Shown: piece after piece, positions 16,006-24,069 of the stretch | Numbering within the stretch: the stretch's first letter is position 1 | Layout of the letters: every line of letters begins with the position of its first letter | DNA from: Candidatus Gastranaerophilales bacterium | Lineage (GTDB): Bacteria; Cyanobacteriota; Vampirovibrionia; Gastranaerophilales; Gastranaerophilaceae | Direction of reading: 5' to 3' | DNA length: 37,666 nt | NCBI GenBank assembly: GCA_910588555.1 | Contig: CAJUPC010000021.1 | Span: forward strand, 1 to 37,666 | Made by a program: the position numbers and the translations under genes | The notes under the pieces: generated by a model | What the model was told of the DNA's origin: nothing | The model's database searches: none | The model's input: only the letters and a program-made list of their open reading frames with translations

Positions 16006-16314
16006 ATGTTAATGGGAAATGATTGTCATGATTGCAGCAGGTACAATCGCTTGGAAATGAAAAATGTGAATAAGGATATTCTTGCGTGGCTTGAAGATAT
16101 TGTAGAAGAAAACAACAGCCGTGTTGAAAGAAAGGAATGGAAAAGCAAATATAACAGTTATGTTGTATATGATTACGAACCTTTCTGTACAGACGGATTT
16201 GAGATAAATTTGGTGATAACTTCTTATAACGCAGCTTATCTTAATTTCATCAAGTATCTGTATGACGAAAAAATAAGTACAATTGAATATTTAAACAGTT
16301 GTATAAGTGTATAA
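16006..16314 (+). CDS. Small protein of unknown function
   Basis: About 102 residues, acidic, not recognised. It has a Cys pair near the start (NDCHDCSRYNR) and is Tyr/Asn-rich later (YNSYVVYDYEPF). GGAGA (15992-15996) is 9 bases before ATG 16006, so I prefer this start over ATG 15988, which would place that site inside the gene. The stop codon lies within the stem of the following terminator. It has no operon partner. Confidence 0.65.
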   Translation: MLMGNDCHDCSRYNRLEMKNVNKDILAWLEDIVEENNSRVERKEWKSKYNSYVVYDYEPFCTDGFEINLVITSYNAAYLNFIKYLYDEKISTIEYLNSCISV

Positions 16315-16352
16315 CAAAAAAGACCGAAACAATTTTCGGTCTTTTTTGTTAT
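16311..16352. terminator. Strong bidirectional terminator
   Basis: A perfect 19-base-pair stem (16311-16329 with 16334-16352) and a 4-base loop, core AAGACCGAAA/TTTCGGTCTT, with T-runs on both strands. It separates two convergent genes. Confidence 0.95.
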
Positions 16353-16365
16353 CATATAAATTTTT

Positions 16366-16647
16366 TTAAGAAGCGGTTTCTTGTTCTTTAGTAAAACATT
16401 CTTTGCAGTAAACTTCTTTTCCCGGAATAGGTTTGAAAGGAACTTGGGTTTGAGCTCCGCATTTTGAACATACAGCGTCATACATTCTTCTTTGTCTTCT
16501 GTTGTTGCTTCTGCGGTTTTTTCTGCATTCCGGACATCTTTTCGGTTTGTTTACCAAACCTTTTTCTGCGTAGAATTCCTGTTCACCTGCTGTAAAGATG
16601 AACTCTGCGCCGCAATCTTCACATACAAGTTTTTCGTCTTGGTACAT
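16366..16647 (-). CDS. Zinc-ribbon protein
   Basis: 93 residues with CxxC pairs: CEDC (9-12), CPEC (38-41), CSKC (60-63) and CKEC (81-84). The first two form one probable zinc ribbon, typical of the probable zinc-ribbon (zf-trcl type) family, and the last two a second. An Arg/Asn-rich linker (RKNRRSNNRRQRR) could bind nucleic acid. The function is not established. A good ribosome-binding site, AGGAGA, precedes the ATG and it has its own promoter. Confidence 0.8.
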   Translation of the reverse strand: MYQDEKLVCEDCGAEFIFTAGEQEFYAEKGLVNKPKRCPECRKNRRSNNRRQRRMYDAVCSKCGAQTQVPFKPIPGKEVYCKECFTKEQETAS

Positions 16648-16709
16648 TTGTTTTTCTCCTGATTTTAAGTTAGTGACTAAAAGAAACCGTAATTCCTCTT
16701 GTTCTTATA

Positions 16710-16738
16710 ATTATACACTTTTTTTGAAAATATTGCAA
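16710..16738 (-). promoter_or_regulatory. Promoter of the zinc-ribbon gene
   Basis: On the minus strand TTGCAA (16738-16733), 17 bases, TATAAT (16715-16710). The leader to the ATG at 16647 is about 55 bases. Confidence 0.65.
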
Positions 16739-16769
16739 GCCTTTTAAATAAATATATCTTTATAATTTC

Positions 16770-16798
16770 TTGCATTGGGGCGAAAATTTTTGTAAAAT
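16770..16798 (+). promoter_or_regulatory. Promoter of the two-component operon
   Basis: TTGCAT (16770-16775), 17 bases, TAAAAT (16793-16798). The start point is near 16805, followed by AAGGG and the ATG at 16817. Confidence 0.55.
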
Positions 16799-16816
16799 CA
16801 TAAAAAAGGGTTTAAA

Positions 16817-17524
16817 ATGAGCGAAAAAAGAATTTTAATAGTTGACGATGACGATGAAATTAGAGAACTTTTAGAGTTTGACGTCAGAGAAAGCGGGTAT
16901 TTTGTTGATACGGCGCGTGACGGGCTTGAGGGGTTAAATAAAGCGTTAAATAACACGTATGATTTAATTCTTCTTGATGTAATGATGCCGAAAATGAACG
17001 GGTTTGATGTCTGCAAAAATATTCGTCAGGCAAAATTGGCTATTCCTATTCTTATGCTTACGGCAAAAGGAACTATTGATGATAAGACCGAAGGTTTTGA
17101 CTGCGGTGCGGATGATTATCTTGTAAAACCTTTTGATATTCAAGAAGTTTTGCTGCGTATTCGTGTATTATTAAGACGTAATCAGATTGAGGACAAAACA
17201 GCTTTGTCTAATGAAGTTTTAAAGGCAGGCGATATTGAGATATTTCCAGAAACTCTTGAAGCTGTAGTTGTGAATAAAAAAGTTAAGCTTACACCGACTG
17301 AGTTTGAAATTTTATACTGTCTTATGCAGCATTTTAATAATGCGGTTAAACTTGCAACACTGTTAGATGAAGTTTGGGGATACGACAGCAATGAGGATGT
17401 CAGAATGCTGCGTGTTCACGTTGGCGGCTTGCGAAATAAAATTGAACCGGAAGCAAAAAAACCTAAATATCTTCATACAGTAACAAATGTTGGTTACAAA
17501 TTAACTCCGTTTGGAGAAAACTAA
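16817..17524 (+). CDS. OmpR/PhoB-family response regulator
   Basis: 235 residues. The receiver domain (about 4-118) has the acidic pocket VDDDDE and phosphoacceptor D54 in LILLDVMMPKMNGFD, with the conserved Lys in YLVKPFD. The winged-helix DNA-binding domain (about 135-230) contains TPTEFEILYCLM and RVHVGGLRNKIEP. It should be phosphorylated by the kinase encoded 1 base downstream. No target genes can be named from the sequence. Confidence 0.96.
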   Translation: MSEKRILIVDDDDEIRELLEFDVRESGYFVDTARDGLEGLNKALNNTYDLILLDVMMPKMNGFDVCKNIRQAKLAIPILMLTAKGTIDDKTEGFDCGADDYLVKPFDIQEVLLRIRVLLRRNQIEDKTALSNEVLKAGDIEIFPETLEAVVVNKKVKLTPTEFEILYCLMQHFNNAVKLATLLDEVWGYDSNEDVRMLRVHVGGLRNKIEPEAKKPKYLHTVTNVGYKLTPFGEN

Positions 17525-17525
17525 T

Positions 17526-19199
17526 ATGTCCGGAAAACATTTAAAAATTGTTGAACAGATTGCGATTGTATTCATTTTTGCCGTAATTATACCTATGACA
17601 ATAAGCGGTTTTATTGTCAACAACGTAAACCAGCATTCTTTGAGATATCAGCTTAGAGAATCAGCGGTTTTGATTGCAAATATGGTATCCGATGAGATTG
17701 ATTTTTTTAATAAAACTGTTACAAGCAATCTTGAGCACATTATTTTTTCATTGCAATATTTCAAAACTGCGCAGGCTAAAAATGCTTATCTGAAATCTGC
17801 AGCAGAAAAATTACCCGACTGTGAAAAACTTGAACTTGCAGATTTGACGCGTTTGGATGAAATAAAAAAGGTTAATAAAGCTGATAAAAAAGCAACTGTT
17901 CCCGTCAAAATTTCCGATAATCAATATCTTGTTGCAACGTATAAAATGGACGCTGTTAAAGATGAACTTTTTAAATCTTTGCAAAATGATAAACGTCAGA
18001 TTTATGTTCTGACAAATGGCGGTGAGTTGATTGCCGAACACAATTATACCGAGGACGCTTACACAAAGACGATTTCACTTTTGCCGAGAAGACTTAAGAA
18101 AGACAAGCCCGTAATTTTTGGTGATGTTAAAAACCAGCCGCTTGTGTATGTTTCTAAAGACGACCCGAAAATTACAATTATTGTAAATACAACCGAAAAA
18201 GTTACGAAAAAAGCTATTACAAATAACAGCTGGAAAATTATTTTGTCTTGTCTGTCCGCTACACTTGCGATTATTCTCGTAATCGGTTTGTATATCTATT
18301 ACCTTTATATCAATATTAGACAGCTTTTCAAAGGTATAATCGCAATTTCTAAAGGTAATTACGAACGTCAAATCAGGCTTTTGACAACTGCTTTTACGCC
18401 GCATGAAATTATATTTCTTGCTTTTGAATTCAACCGCATGGCAACGGAAATTCATAAGTCTTATATTCAATTGAAGAAAAACAATATTGAATTAAAACAG
18501 TTGAACGAATTTCGTTCAAACTTGATTGATACCGTAAGCCACGAATTGAGAACGCCTTTAACCAGTATTCAGGGCTACACATCGCGTTTAATGCGTCAGG
18601 ATATAAAAATTGATGAGGAAACACGCCAAAAATCTTTGAGGATTATCAAAGAGCAATCGGAACGTCTGAAACGCTTGATTGAAGATTTGCTGACTATTCC
18701 CGATATTGAGGGAATGCGTTTGAGAACACATATTGAACAGGTTTGGATTCCTGAAATTCTTGAAGAAGCTAAAATTCTTGTAAAAAATAAAGCTGAAAAA
18801 GATATTGTGTTTAATTTAAGTGAAGATTTTCCGCTTGTTGACGCTGATAAAGACAGGCTTTTGCAGGTGTTTGTAAATCTGCTTGAAAACGGTGCAAAAT
18901 ATGCGTCTGAGGAGTCTAAAATCACGGTAGACGGTGCTGTCGTTGATGATAAAGTAAAAATATTTGTCAAAAACGACTGCGAAGTTATACCGCCTGCAAA
19001 ATTGAAAAAATTGTTTGAAAAGTTTATACGCCTTGATGATAACACCACAAGAACGACGCGCGGAACGGGTTTGGGGCTGTTTATTGTTAAGGGTCTGATT
19101 GAAGCGATGAATGGTGAAATTAAATTACATAGCGATAAAACTTGCGGTTTTTGTGTAGAAATTACTTTGAATTTGTCGCAAATTACAGAGGCTGTGTAA
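17526..19199 (+). CDS. Membrane-bound sensor histidine kinase
   Basis: 557 residues, the partner of the preceding regulator. Membrane segments at about 11-33 and 238-262 enclose an extracytoplasmic sensor region of about 200 residues. HAMP-like residues follow (about 262-315), then HisKA with H339 in DTVSHELRTPL, then the ATPase domain with the N-box NLLENGAKY (451-459) and GTGLGLFIV (513-521). The usual DxGxG loop reads KNDCEVIPP (482-490), so Asp and the first Gly are replaced, a variation also seen in some other kinases. The ATG at 17526 is chosen because GGAG lies 9 bases upstream. The stop overlaps the tadA start (TAATG). Confidence 0.94.
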   Translation: MSGKHLKIVEQIAIVFIFAVIIPMTISGFIVNNVNQHSLRYQLRESAVLIANMVSDEIDFFNKTVTSNLEHIIFSLQYFKTAQAKNAYLKSAAEKLPDCEKLELADLTRLDEIKKVNKADKKATVPVKISDNQYLVATYKMDAVKDELFKSLQNDKRQIYVLTNGGELIAEHNYTEDAYTKTISLLPRRLKKDKPVIFGDVKNQPLVYVSKDDPKITIIVNTTEKVTKKAITNNSWKIILSCLSATLAIILVIGLYIYYLYINIRQLFKGIIAISKGNYERQIRLLTTAFTPHEIIFLAFEFNRMATEIHKSYIQLKKNNIELKQLNEFRSNLIDTVSHELRTPLTSIQGYTSRLMRQDIKIDEETRQKSLRIIKEQSERLKRLIEDLLTIPDIEGMRLRTHIEQVWIPEILEEAKILVKNKAEKDIVFNLSEDFPLVDADKDRLLQVFVNLLENGAKYASEESKITVDGAVVDDKVKIFVKNDCEVIPPAKLKKLFEKFIRLDDNTTRTTRGTGLGLFIVKGLIEAMNGEIKLHSDKTCGFCVEITLNLSQITEAV

Positions 19200-19621
19200 T
19201 GAAGCGTGCTATTGAATTTGCAAAGCAAGCTGGCGGCGAAATCCCTGTGGGTGCAGTGATTGTAAAGGATGGAGAAATTGTTGCGGGGGCGTTTAACAGA
19301 AAAGAAGAATTTAATGATGTGACGGCTCACGCTGAGATTTTGGCAATCCGCGAAGCTGCGCAGAAATTAAACCGTTGGCGATTGGATGATTGCGAAATGT
19401 ATGTTACGCTTGAACCCTGTCCGATGTGTGCGTGGGCGATTGTAAATTCCAGAATAAAAACGGTTTATTTCGGTTCTTATGATATGAATTACGGTGCACT
19501 GGGCTCCAAAATCGATGTCAGACCTCTTGCTAATTCAAAGCTGAAAGTTTTCGGCGGAATTATGGAGCAGGAGTGCGATGAATTGTTAAAAAATTATTTT
19601 GACGGTCTACGCAAGACTTAA
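19199..19621 (+). CDS. tadA: tRNA adenosine(34) deaminase TadA
   Basis: Converts A34 to inosine in tRNA-Arg(ACG). The zinc and catalytic residues are visible: H44 and E46 in TAHAEILAI, C74 and C77 in LEPCPMC. IPVGAVIVKDGEIV, VNSRIKTVYFGSYD and GALGSKIDV are typical of TadA rather than cytosine or guanine deaminases. The ATG overlaps the kinase stop; starting here gives 140 residues, with a slightly shorter first helix than E. coli TadA. The upstream in-frame codons do not look like TadA. Confidence 0.9.
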   Translation: MKRAIEFAKQAGGEIPVGAVIVKDGEIVAGAFNRKEEFNDVTAHAEILAIREAAQKLNRWRLDDCEMYVTLEPCPMCAWAIVNSRIKTVYFGSYDMNYGALGSKIDVRPLANSKLKVFGGIMEQECDELLKNYFDGLRKT

Positions 19622-19648
19622 CTATCAATAGTCGGTCGACCTACAGAG

Positions 19649-19885
19649 CTATAAATCAACTTTAGAAACATCAATAAGTTCTACAAGTTTAACATCAAGA
19701 GCAATTGCAATTTTATTTAAAGTTTCAATTGACGGTATCGTAGTTCCGCGTTCAATGTCTCCAATATGTGTTTTGCTTAGTCCCGCCAATTCTCCAAGTT
19801 TTTCTTGAGAAAGCTTTCTTTTTGTTCTTTCGAGTTTAATTTTAAGACCTATTTTTATATGTAATTTAGTTGTTTCACTTGTCAT
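19649..19885 (-). CDS. Solitary XRE-family HTH protein
   Basis: 78 residues, one Cro/cI HTH domain: KLERTKRKLSQEKLGELAG then LSKTHIGDIERGTTIPSIET. The tail VELIDVSKVDL is nearly the same as that of the XRE protein at 37228-37446 (NELTDVSKVDL), so the two are probably paralogues. No ribosome-binding site is seen; TATAAT ends 7 bases before the ATG, so the mRNA may be leaderless. It diverges from a second XRE gene, across a shared promoter region of 97 bases. Confidence 0.87.
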   Translation of the reverse strand: MTSETTKLHIKIGLKIKLERTKRKLSQEKLGELAGLSKTHIGDIERGTTIPSIETLNKIAIALDVKLVELIDVSKVDL

Positions 19886-19906
19886 AATATCAATTATAAT
19901 AGACTA

Positions 19907-19935
19907 TTGACAAATTATAATCAATAAACTAGAAT
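19907..19935 (+). promoter_or_regulatory. Promoter of the XRE gene at 19983
   Basis: TTGACA (19907-19912), 17 bases, TAGAAT (19930-19935). It lies between two divergent XRE genes and could be controlled by either product. Confidence 0.7.
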
Positions 19936-19982
19936 AGACATAAAGTCAACTAAATAGGACTAATATTGTCAGGAGAATTATT

Positions 19983-20216
19983 ATGCAAAACACAACATTT
20001 GAACAAAGAATGGTTCTACTCGGAAACAGGCTAAAAGAAATCAGGCAGCAAAAAAATATGACCATAAATGAGTTATCTCAAAAATCGGGACTGTCAACGA
20101 GTTATATAAAAAAAATAGAATACGGACAAGCATTCAATATAAACATTAAACATGTTTACCAATTATACAAAAGTTTAAATCTTGCATCAATATATGATTT
20201 ATTATATTTTTACTAA
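19983..20216 (+). CDS. Solitary XRE-family HTH protein
   Basis: 77 residues, one HTH domain: GNRLKEIRQQKNMTINELSQ, then SGLSTSYIKKIEYGQ. AGGAGA precedes the ATG. It is only distantly similar to its divergent neighbour. The target is unknown; self-control from the shared intergenic region is likely. Confidence 0.87.
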   Translation: MQNTTFEQRMVLLGNRLKEIRQQKNMTINELSQKSGLSTSYIKKIEYGQAFNINIKHVYQLYKSLNLASIYDLLYFY

Positions 20217-20225
20217 TTACAGCTT

Positions 20226-21023
20226 TTATAAGCAGAACTTATTCACAGCTTTTACAAATCCGTCGTTGACAACTGTGTCTGTGATATAATCCGCGCATTC
20301 TTTAAGCTCCGGTGTCGCATTGCCCATTGCGATTTTTATTCCGCCTGATTTCAATAATTCAATATCATTGTTCTGGTCGCCTATTGTCAAAACTTCCTCT
20401 TTTTTTATTCCCCATTTCTCGCATAAAAACTCTACTGCACAAGATTTTCTTGCGTCTTTATGCGAAATTTCACAGAAATACGGAGTTGATTTTACGATAT
20501 AAAGTTCAGTGTATTTTTTTTCAAGATAATTAACCCATTCGGTTACGGTGTCTGCGTCTCCGTATTTTATCGCAAGAATTTTGTTTACGTTTTTGATTTC
20601 CAATTCGTCAAAAGAGCAGACGTTGTATTCAATATATCTGGCGTCAGTGTATTTGCGTATTGTTTCGTCGTCTTTTTCAACGTATAAAATATCGTCCATA
20701 TAAAGATTTATGTGGATATTATTATCTTTTGCCCATTTGATAATTTCTTTTGCATGTTTTTCGTCCAAATCTTTTCGGTAATGCGTTTTTCCGTTTTCGC
20801 AGTTATCTTTAATCATTCCGCCCTGATATGAAACTATAGGTGTGTCAAGCCCGAGTTCGTCAGCAAGAAATGTCGTTGCCTTGTGCATTCTGCCTGTAAC
20901 AAGAACTACTTTTATGCCTTTGTCTTTCAAGTTTTTTATACATTTTTTGACTTCGGGAGTAAAACCACCGAAATCCCAATTTAAAATTGTTCCGTCAATA
21001 TCTGTTGCAACAAGTTTAATCAT
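20226..21023 (-). CDS. Cof-type HAD hydrolase
   Basis: 265 residues, HAD superfamily, Cof / IIB subfamily of sugar- or cofactor-phosphate phosphatases. The catalytic DxD is at D8/D10 (VATDIDGTILNW), motif II in VVLVTGRM, and the metal-binding motif in LTIGDQNNDIELL near the end, followed by GIKIAMGNATPELK. The substrate cannot be told from sequence. The ATG lies within the end of the NUDIX gene (8-base overlap), so the two are cotranscribed and probably translationally coupled. Confidence 0.92.
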   Translation of the reverse strand: MIKLVATDIDGTILNWDFGGFTPEVKKCIKNLKDKGIKVVLVTGRMHKATTFLADELGLDTPIVSYQGGMIKDNCENGKTHYRKDLDEKHAKEIIKWAKDNNIHINLYMDDILYVEKDDETIRKYTDARYIEYNVCSFDELEIKNVNKILAIKYGDADTVTEWVNYLEKKYTELYIVKSTPYFCEISHKDARKSCAVEFLCEKWGIKKEEVLTIGDQNNDIELLKSGGIKIAMGNATPELKECADYITDTVVNDGFVKAVNKFCL

Positions 21024-21540
21024 ATAATCCCCTTAATAGTAAGCAAAGTGTCTTTGCGTCGTTAATTTCACCGTTATTGACCATTTTGATAACTTCTTTT
21101 ATCGGATATTCAAAAGATTGAATTATTTCTCCCTCATCAGGATGACAGCAGGTGTAGTGAAGGTTTTCAGCTTTATAAAGATATAATTTTTCGTCGCTGT
21201 ATCCGGGTGATGTGTAGACAAATCCTAAATCAGTCCATTTTTCAGCGCAATAACCTGTTTCTTCTTCAAGTTCGCGTTTTGCGGCTTCAAACGGGTCTTC
21301 GCCGTATTCAAGTTTGCCTGCGGGAAGTTCAAGAAGAACTTCTTTCATAGGATATCTAAACTGTTTTACAAGAATAATTTTTTCGTCTTTAATTGCTAAA
21401 ATTACAACACCGCCTGAATGTTTAACCACTTCTCTAAACGCTTTGGCACCGTCTGAAAGTTCGATGTCATCTTTAAAAACTTTCACCACTTTCCCGCTGA
21501 AAACTATTTGCGAATTTAAGGTTTTTTCTTTAAACTCCAT
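21016..21540 (-). CDS. NUDIX hydrolase, ADP-ribose pyrophosphatase type
   Basis: 174 residues. The Nudix box is complete: GKLEYGEDPFEAAKRELEEE followed by TGY. LVKQFRYPMKEVLLELPAGK before the box and GFVYTSPGYSDEKLYLYKAE after it match the ADP-sugar pyrophosphatase group, which splits ADP-ribose to AMP and ribose 5-phosphate. AAGGA precedes the ATG. An extended -10 (TGGTAAAAT on the minus strand, 21568-21560) is a candidate promoter. First gene of the NUDIX-HAD operon. Confidence 0.92.
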   Translation of the reverse strand: MEFKEKTLNSQIVFSGKVVKVFKDDIELSDGAKAFREVVKHSGGVVILAIKDEKIILVKQFRYPMKEVLLELPAGKLEYGEDPFEAAKRELEEETGYCAEKWTDLGFVYTSPGYSDEKLYLYKAENLHYTCCHPDEGEIIQSFEYPIKEVIKMVNNGEINDAKTLCLLLRGLYD

Positions 21541-21584
21541 ATTATATCCTTATATTACGATTTTACCATAAAAATACAGCTGTT

Positions 21585-21643
21585 TTGTTGTTATTTTTTC
21601 GGGTTTATTATAATAATATTATTAACAGCTGAAAAATAACAAC
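21585..21643 (+). promoter_or_regulatory. Promoter with flanking dyad, upstream of the LuxR-type gene
   Basis: TTGTTG (21585-21590), 18 bases, TATAAT (21609-21614). The promoter spacer and initial transcribed region carry inverted arms GTTGTTATTTTTTC (21587-21600) and GAAAAATAACAAC (21631-21643), equal except for one extra T. CAGCTG occurs outside and inside (21577-21582, 21626-21631). The left arm lies upstream of the start point, so this is a DNA dyad, not an RNA hairpin. Confidence 0.5.
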
Positions 21644-21659
21644 TAGGAGAAAATAATTA

Positions 21660-21893
21660 ATGGTTGATAACCAACATATTGAATTTTCGGATATGGAAAA
21701 ATTAGTCATTGAGCAATTGAAAAACGGGTATTCGAATAGAGAAATCGGAAAGATTTTAAACTTTAGCGCGTATGCTATAAAATATCATGTTGCTAAAATT
21801 ATTCGTAAAACAGGTGCTGTCAACAGGATTAACGCTGTTTATAAACTAACTCAAATTGGCTATTTTAAAGACTCTGAACAAGAGATGATGTAA
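21660..21893 (+). CDS. Solitary LuxR/GerE-type HTH protein
   Basis: 77 residues, a single LuxR-type DNA-binding domain: EKLVIEQLKNGYSNREIGKI and FSAYAIKYHVAKIIRKTGAVNR with the recognition helix. AGGAGA precedes the ATG. Its last 29 bases overlap the 3' end of the convergent LdpA-like gene, the same tail-to-tail arrangement as the LuxR-type gene at 2077-2358. The dyad in its promoter region is a candidate self-control site. Confidence 0.85.
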   Translation: MVDNQHIEFSDMEKLVIEQLKNGYSNREIGKILNFSAYAIKYHVAKIIRKTGAVNRINAVYKLTQIGYFKDSEQEMM

Positions 21894-22794
21894 TTTTTAA
21901 TGCTTCGTTAAATAGATATTCATTTGTTAAAAAATCTTCTCTTTCAATGTATTTGCTGACGATTTTGCGTGCATAAGTTCCTATTGCAATTCCATGGTAA
22001 TTAATTCCGCAAAGTTTTGCAAGTTCTGCTGTTTTGGAATTTGTACCGCCTGAAAGCATTGTGTAAACAGGTAATTTTGCGTTTTGAATAATTTCTGCGG
22101 TCGAGACAGCCTGCAGGGTTGTTTTGAAATCGTCTTTTGAACCGCTCATTGGAAAACCGTCTGCCTGAATAATTGTTGAATAGGGTTTCCGGTTTTCAAT
22201 CATTTTTTTTATACGGTTAATCATTTTTTCTTCCGATAAATGACCGCGTGAGATACAAATACTCAAAAATCCGTCATAAATTGAGTTTATATAATCCCAT
22301 TTTTCAAAAGTTTCTTCATCGTTTTCACCCATTGCATGAAGTTCAATGCAGTTTATGCCCTTTTCAATTAATGGGGGCAAAACTTCTTTTAAATCTTTGT
22401 TTTCAGATGTAAATGAGATTGCACCGTGCTTGCATACTGAATAACATTTGCCGCAACCGATACAGCGCGCTTTTTTTACTTTGCAATGAGAAATTGTTTT
22501 TTGCGGGCAAATTTCTTCGCATTTGTGGCAGCCTGCGCATTTTTCGTAATCTATTTGAGCTTTTTGAACATGCGGGTCTCCTTTAATCCCCACACTTACA
22601 CATAAATACGCACTGCGTCCTTGCAAACCGCGTTTTGCAGCTTCAACAATTTCAGGTTTTGCAGAAAGGTCAAAGAATTTACATCCCGCCGCAGAATAAA
22701 GTGCGACAAGCTTTTCAACTTCAACTGTGTCCTCGTTTCCTGCTCCGCAAACAAGTTTAAAACATTTTCCCGAGTCCAAAAGCTCCTTAAGCAT
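21865..22794 (-). CDS. LdpA-like two-[4Fe-4S] protein
   Basis: 309 residues. The opening LDSGKCFKLVCGAGNEDTVE and AAGCKFFDLSAKPEIVEAA recall cyanobacterial LdpA, the redox-sensing protein that adjusts circadian period to light. A ferredoxin-like domain has two complete cluster motifs: C86, C89, C92, C96 (CAGCHKCEEIC) and C111, C114, C117, C121 (CIGCGKCYSVC). The C-terminal half (about 130-300) resembles the LdpA C-terminal region and probably forms a barrel-like domain. In an organism with no sign of photosynthesis, the role is unknown. Its ATG overlaps the stop of the upstream serine-hydrolase gene (TAATG), so the two form an operon. The LdpA call rests on remembered family features, not a search. 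Confidence 0.7.
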   Translation of the reverse strand: MLKELLDSGKCFKLVCGAGNEDTVEVEKLVALYSAAGCKFFDLSAKPEIVEAAKRGLQGRSAYLCVSVGIKGDPHVQKAQIDYEKCAGCHKCEEICPQKTISHCKVKKARCIGCGKCYSVCKHGAISFTSENKDLKEVLPPLIEKGINCIELHAMGENDEETFEKWDYINSIYDGFLSICISRGHLSEEKMINRIKKMIENRKPYSTIIQADGFPMSGSKDDFKTTLQAVSTAEIIQNAKLPVYTMLSGGTNSKTAELAKLCGINYHGIAIGTYARKIVSKYIEREDFLTNEYLFNEALKITSSLVQSL

Positions 22795-23960
22795 TATTTC
22801 ACCATATAGTTATAAACGGTTTCGGAAGCTTTAACAATAAACTCTTTACCAAGCGGTGAATTGTGAGGACGGTTTGCAAAAATTACAATAATATATTTTT
22901 TATGATTAGCTGTATAAACAATCCCCGCGTCACCCAGCATTTTGCCGATATCGCCTGTTTTGTGGAGGAATGTTGCACCGGCAGGCAATCCTGCGGCAAT
23001 TAATCTGTTATTGTGAACGTGTCCCATGTAATCAAAAATCTTTTCGCGAGAGTCTGTGCTTAAAAATTTCGGATTATCTATGTTGTAAAGAATGGTTGCC
23101 ATATCGCGTGCTGTCGAACGGTTTGTACCGCCCAAATCAGGAAGCCATGTTTGAACATAAGTATGACTCAATCCCCACTGTCTTATGCCTGAATTGATGT
23201 CTGTCATTGAACCCAGACGCGCCATAAGCATGTTTGTTGCTGAGTTATCTGATTCTGTAATCATTACTCTTGCAAGATTGTCGATAGAATATTTGGAGTT
23301 TGCCGCCTTAAATTGAAGACTGCCTGAACCTTCTGTCCTGTAGTATTCTGTCAAAGGCATTTCGTCATATATTGATAACTGATTTTTTTCAATAGAACGG
23401 AATAATTGTACAAGTACAGGAAGTTTGATAATACTTGCTGTTGCAAAACTTTCATCAGCATTAATGTCTGCGTAATTTCCCGTGTCATAATCCCAAACAT
23501 ATACAGACGGGTGAATTGACGGGTACATTGAAGCAATGTTTTTCAATTGATTTTCAAGTTCTGTAAGCTGATTTCCTTCTTTCAGAAACGTCATTTGAGG
23601 CTTTTTAACTTCAGCACCACGCAATGCTCTCTGACCCATAAACCAGTCATTTGCAAGATAATTTGATGTCGGGAAAAGCATTTGCTGATAATCAGCTTTT
23701 ACATTTTTGTACGGAGTTGGATTAAAAAATCCTTTTGTAACTTTATTAAATCCGACAGGCAGAATGCTCAATCCCAGCAAAGAAACAAAAGCAACAGAAA
23801 TAATTTTATGAATTAAATAATTTCTCTTAACCTTTTTTTCATTAACCGTACGTCTTACAGGCATAGGGTGCACTGTATGCATAGGGCGTTCGTAACGCGG
23901 TGTATAACTCTGTCTGTAATCAGAGTAGTTACTGGTGTATCTTCTCGCTAATTCCGGCAC
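22794..23960 (-). CDS. Membrane-anchored beta-lactamase-fold serine hydrolase
   Basis: 388 residues. A cytoplasmic Arg-rich tail (1-47) and one membrane segment (about 49-70) are followed by an extracytoplasmic class-A-beta-lactamase-like domain (about 140-388). S176xxK179 (ASIIKL), S237-D238-N239 and K334-T335-G336 are present. The omega-loop ExxLN (Glu166 of class A enzymes) is not evident in TWLPDLGGTNRSTARD, so it may act on peptidoglycan rather than degrade beta-lactams. The start is GTG with GGAGG 7 bases upstream. It is coupled to the LdpA-like gene. Confidence 0.85.
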   Translation of the reverse strand: MPELARRYTSNYSDYRQSYTPRYERPMHTVHPMPVRRTVNEKKVKRNYLIHKIISVAFVSLLGLSILPVGFNKVTKGFFNPTPYKNVKADYQQMLFPTSNYLANDWFMGQRALRGAEVKKPQMTFLKEGNQLTELENQLKNIASMYPSIHPSVYVWDYDTGNYADINADESFATASIIKLPVLVQLFRSIEKNQLSIYDEMPLTEYYRTEGSGSLQFKAANSKYSIDNLARVMITESDNSATNMLMARLGSMTDINSGIRQWGLSHTYVQTWLPDLGGTNRSTARDMATILYNIDNPKFLSTDSREKIFDYMGHVHNNRLIAAGLPAGATFLHKTGDIGKMLGDAGIVYTANHKKYIIVIFANRPHNSPLGKEFIVKASETVYNYMVK

Positions 23961-24069
23961 TGTCTAACCTCCAAATCCCAAATCTATATCTATTTTACTT
24001 TACATTTTTATAAATGGCAAGTAAGTTTACATTTTTAAGTTATAATATTTACAAAAGGAGAGAAATAAT

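Noticed and set aside
18596..19330. Long minus-strand frame (244 codons) opposite the kinase and tadA
   Set aside because: The kinase and TadA motifs on the plus strand are unmistakable; the opposite frame has no ribosome-binding site or domain.
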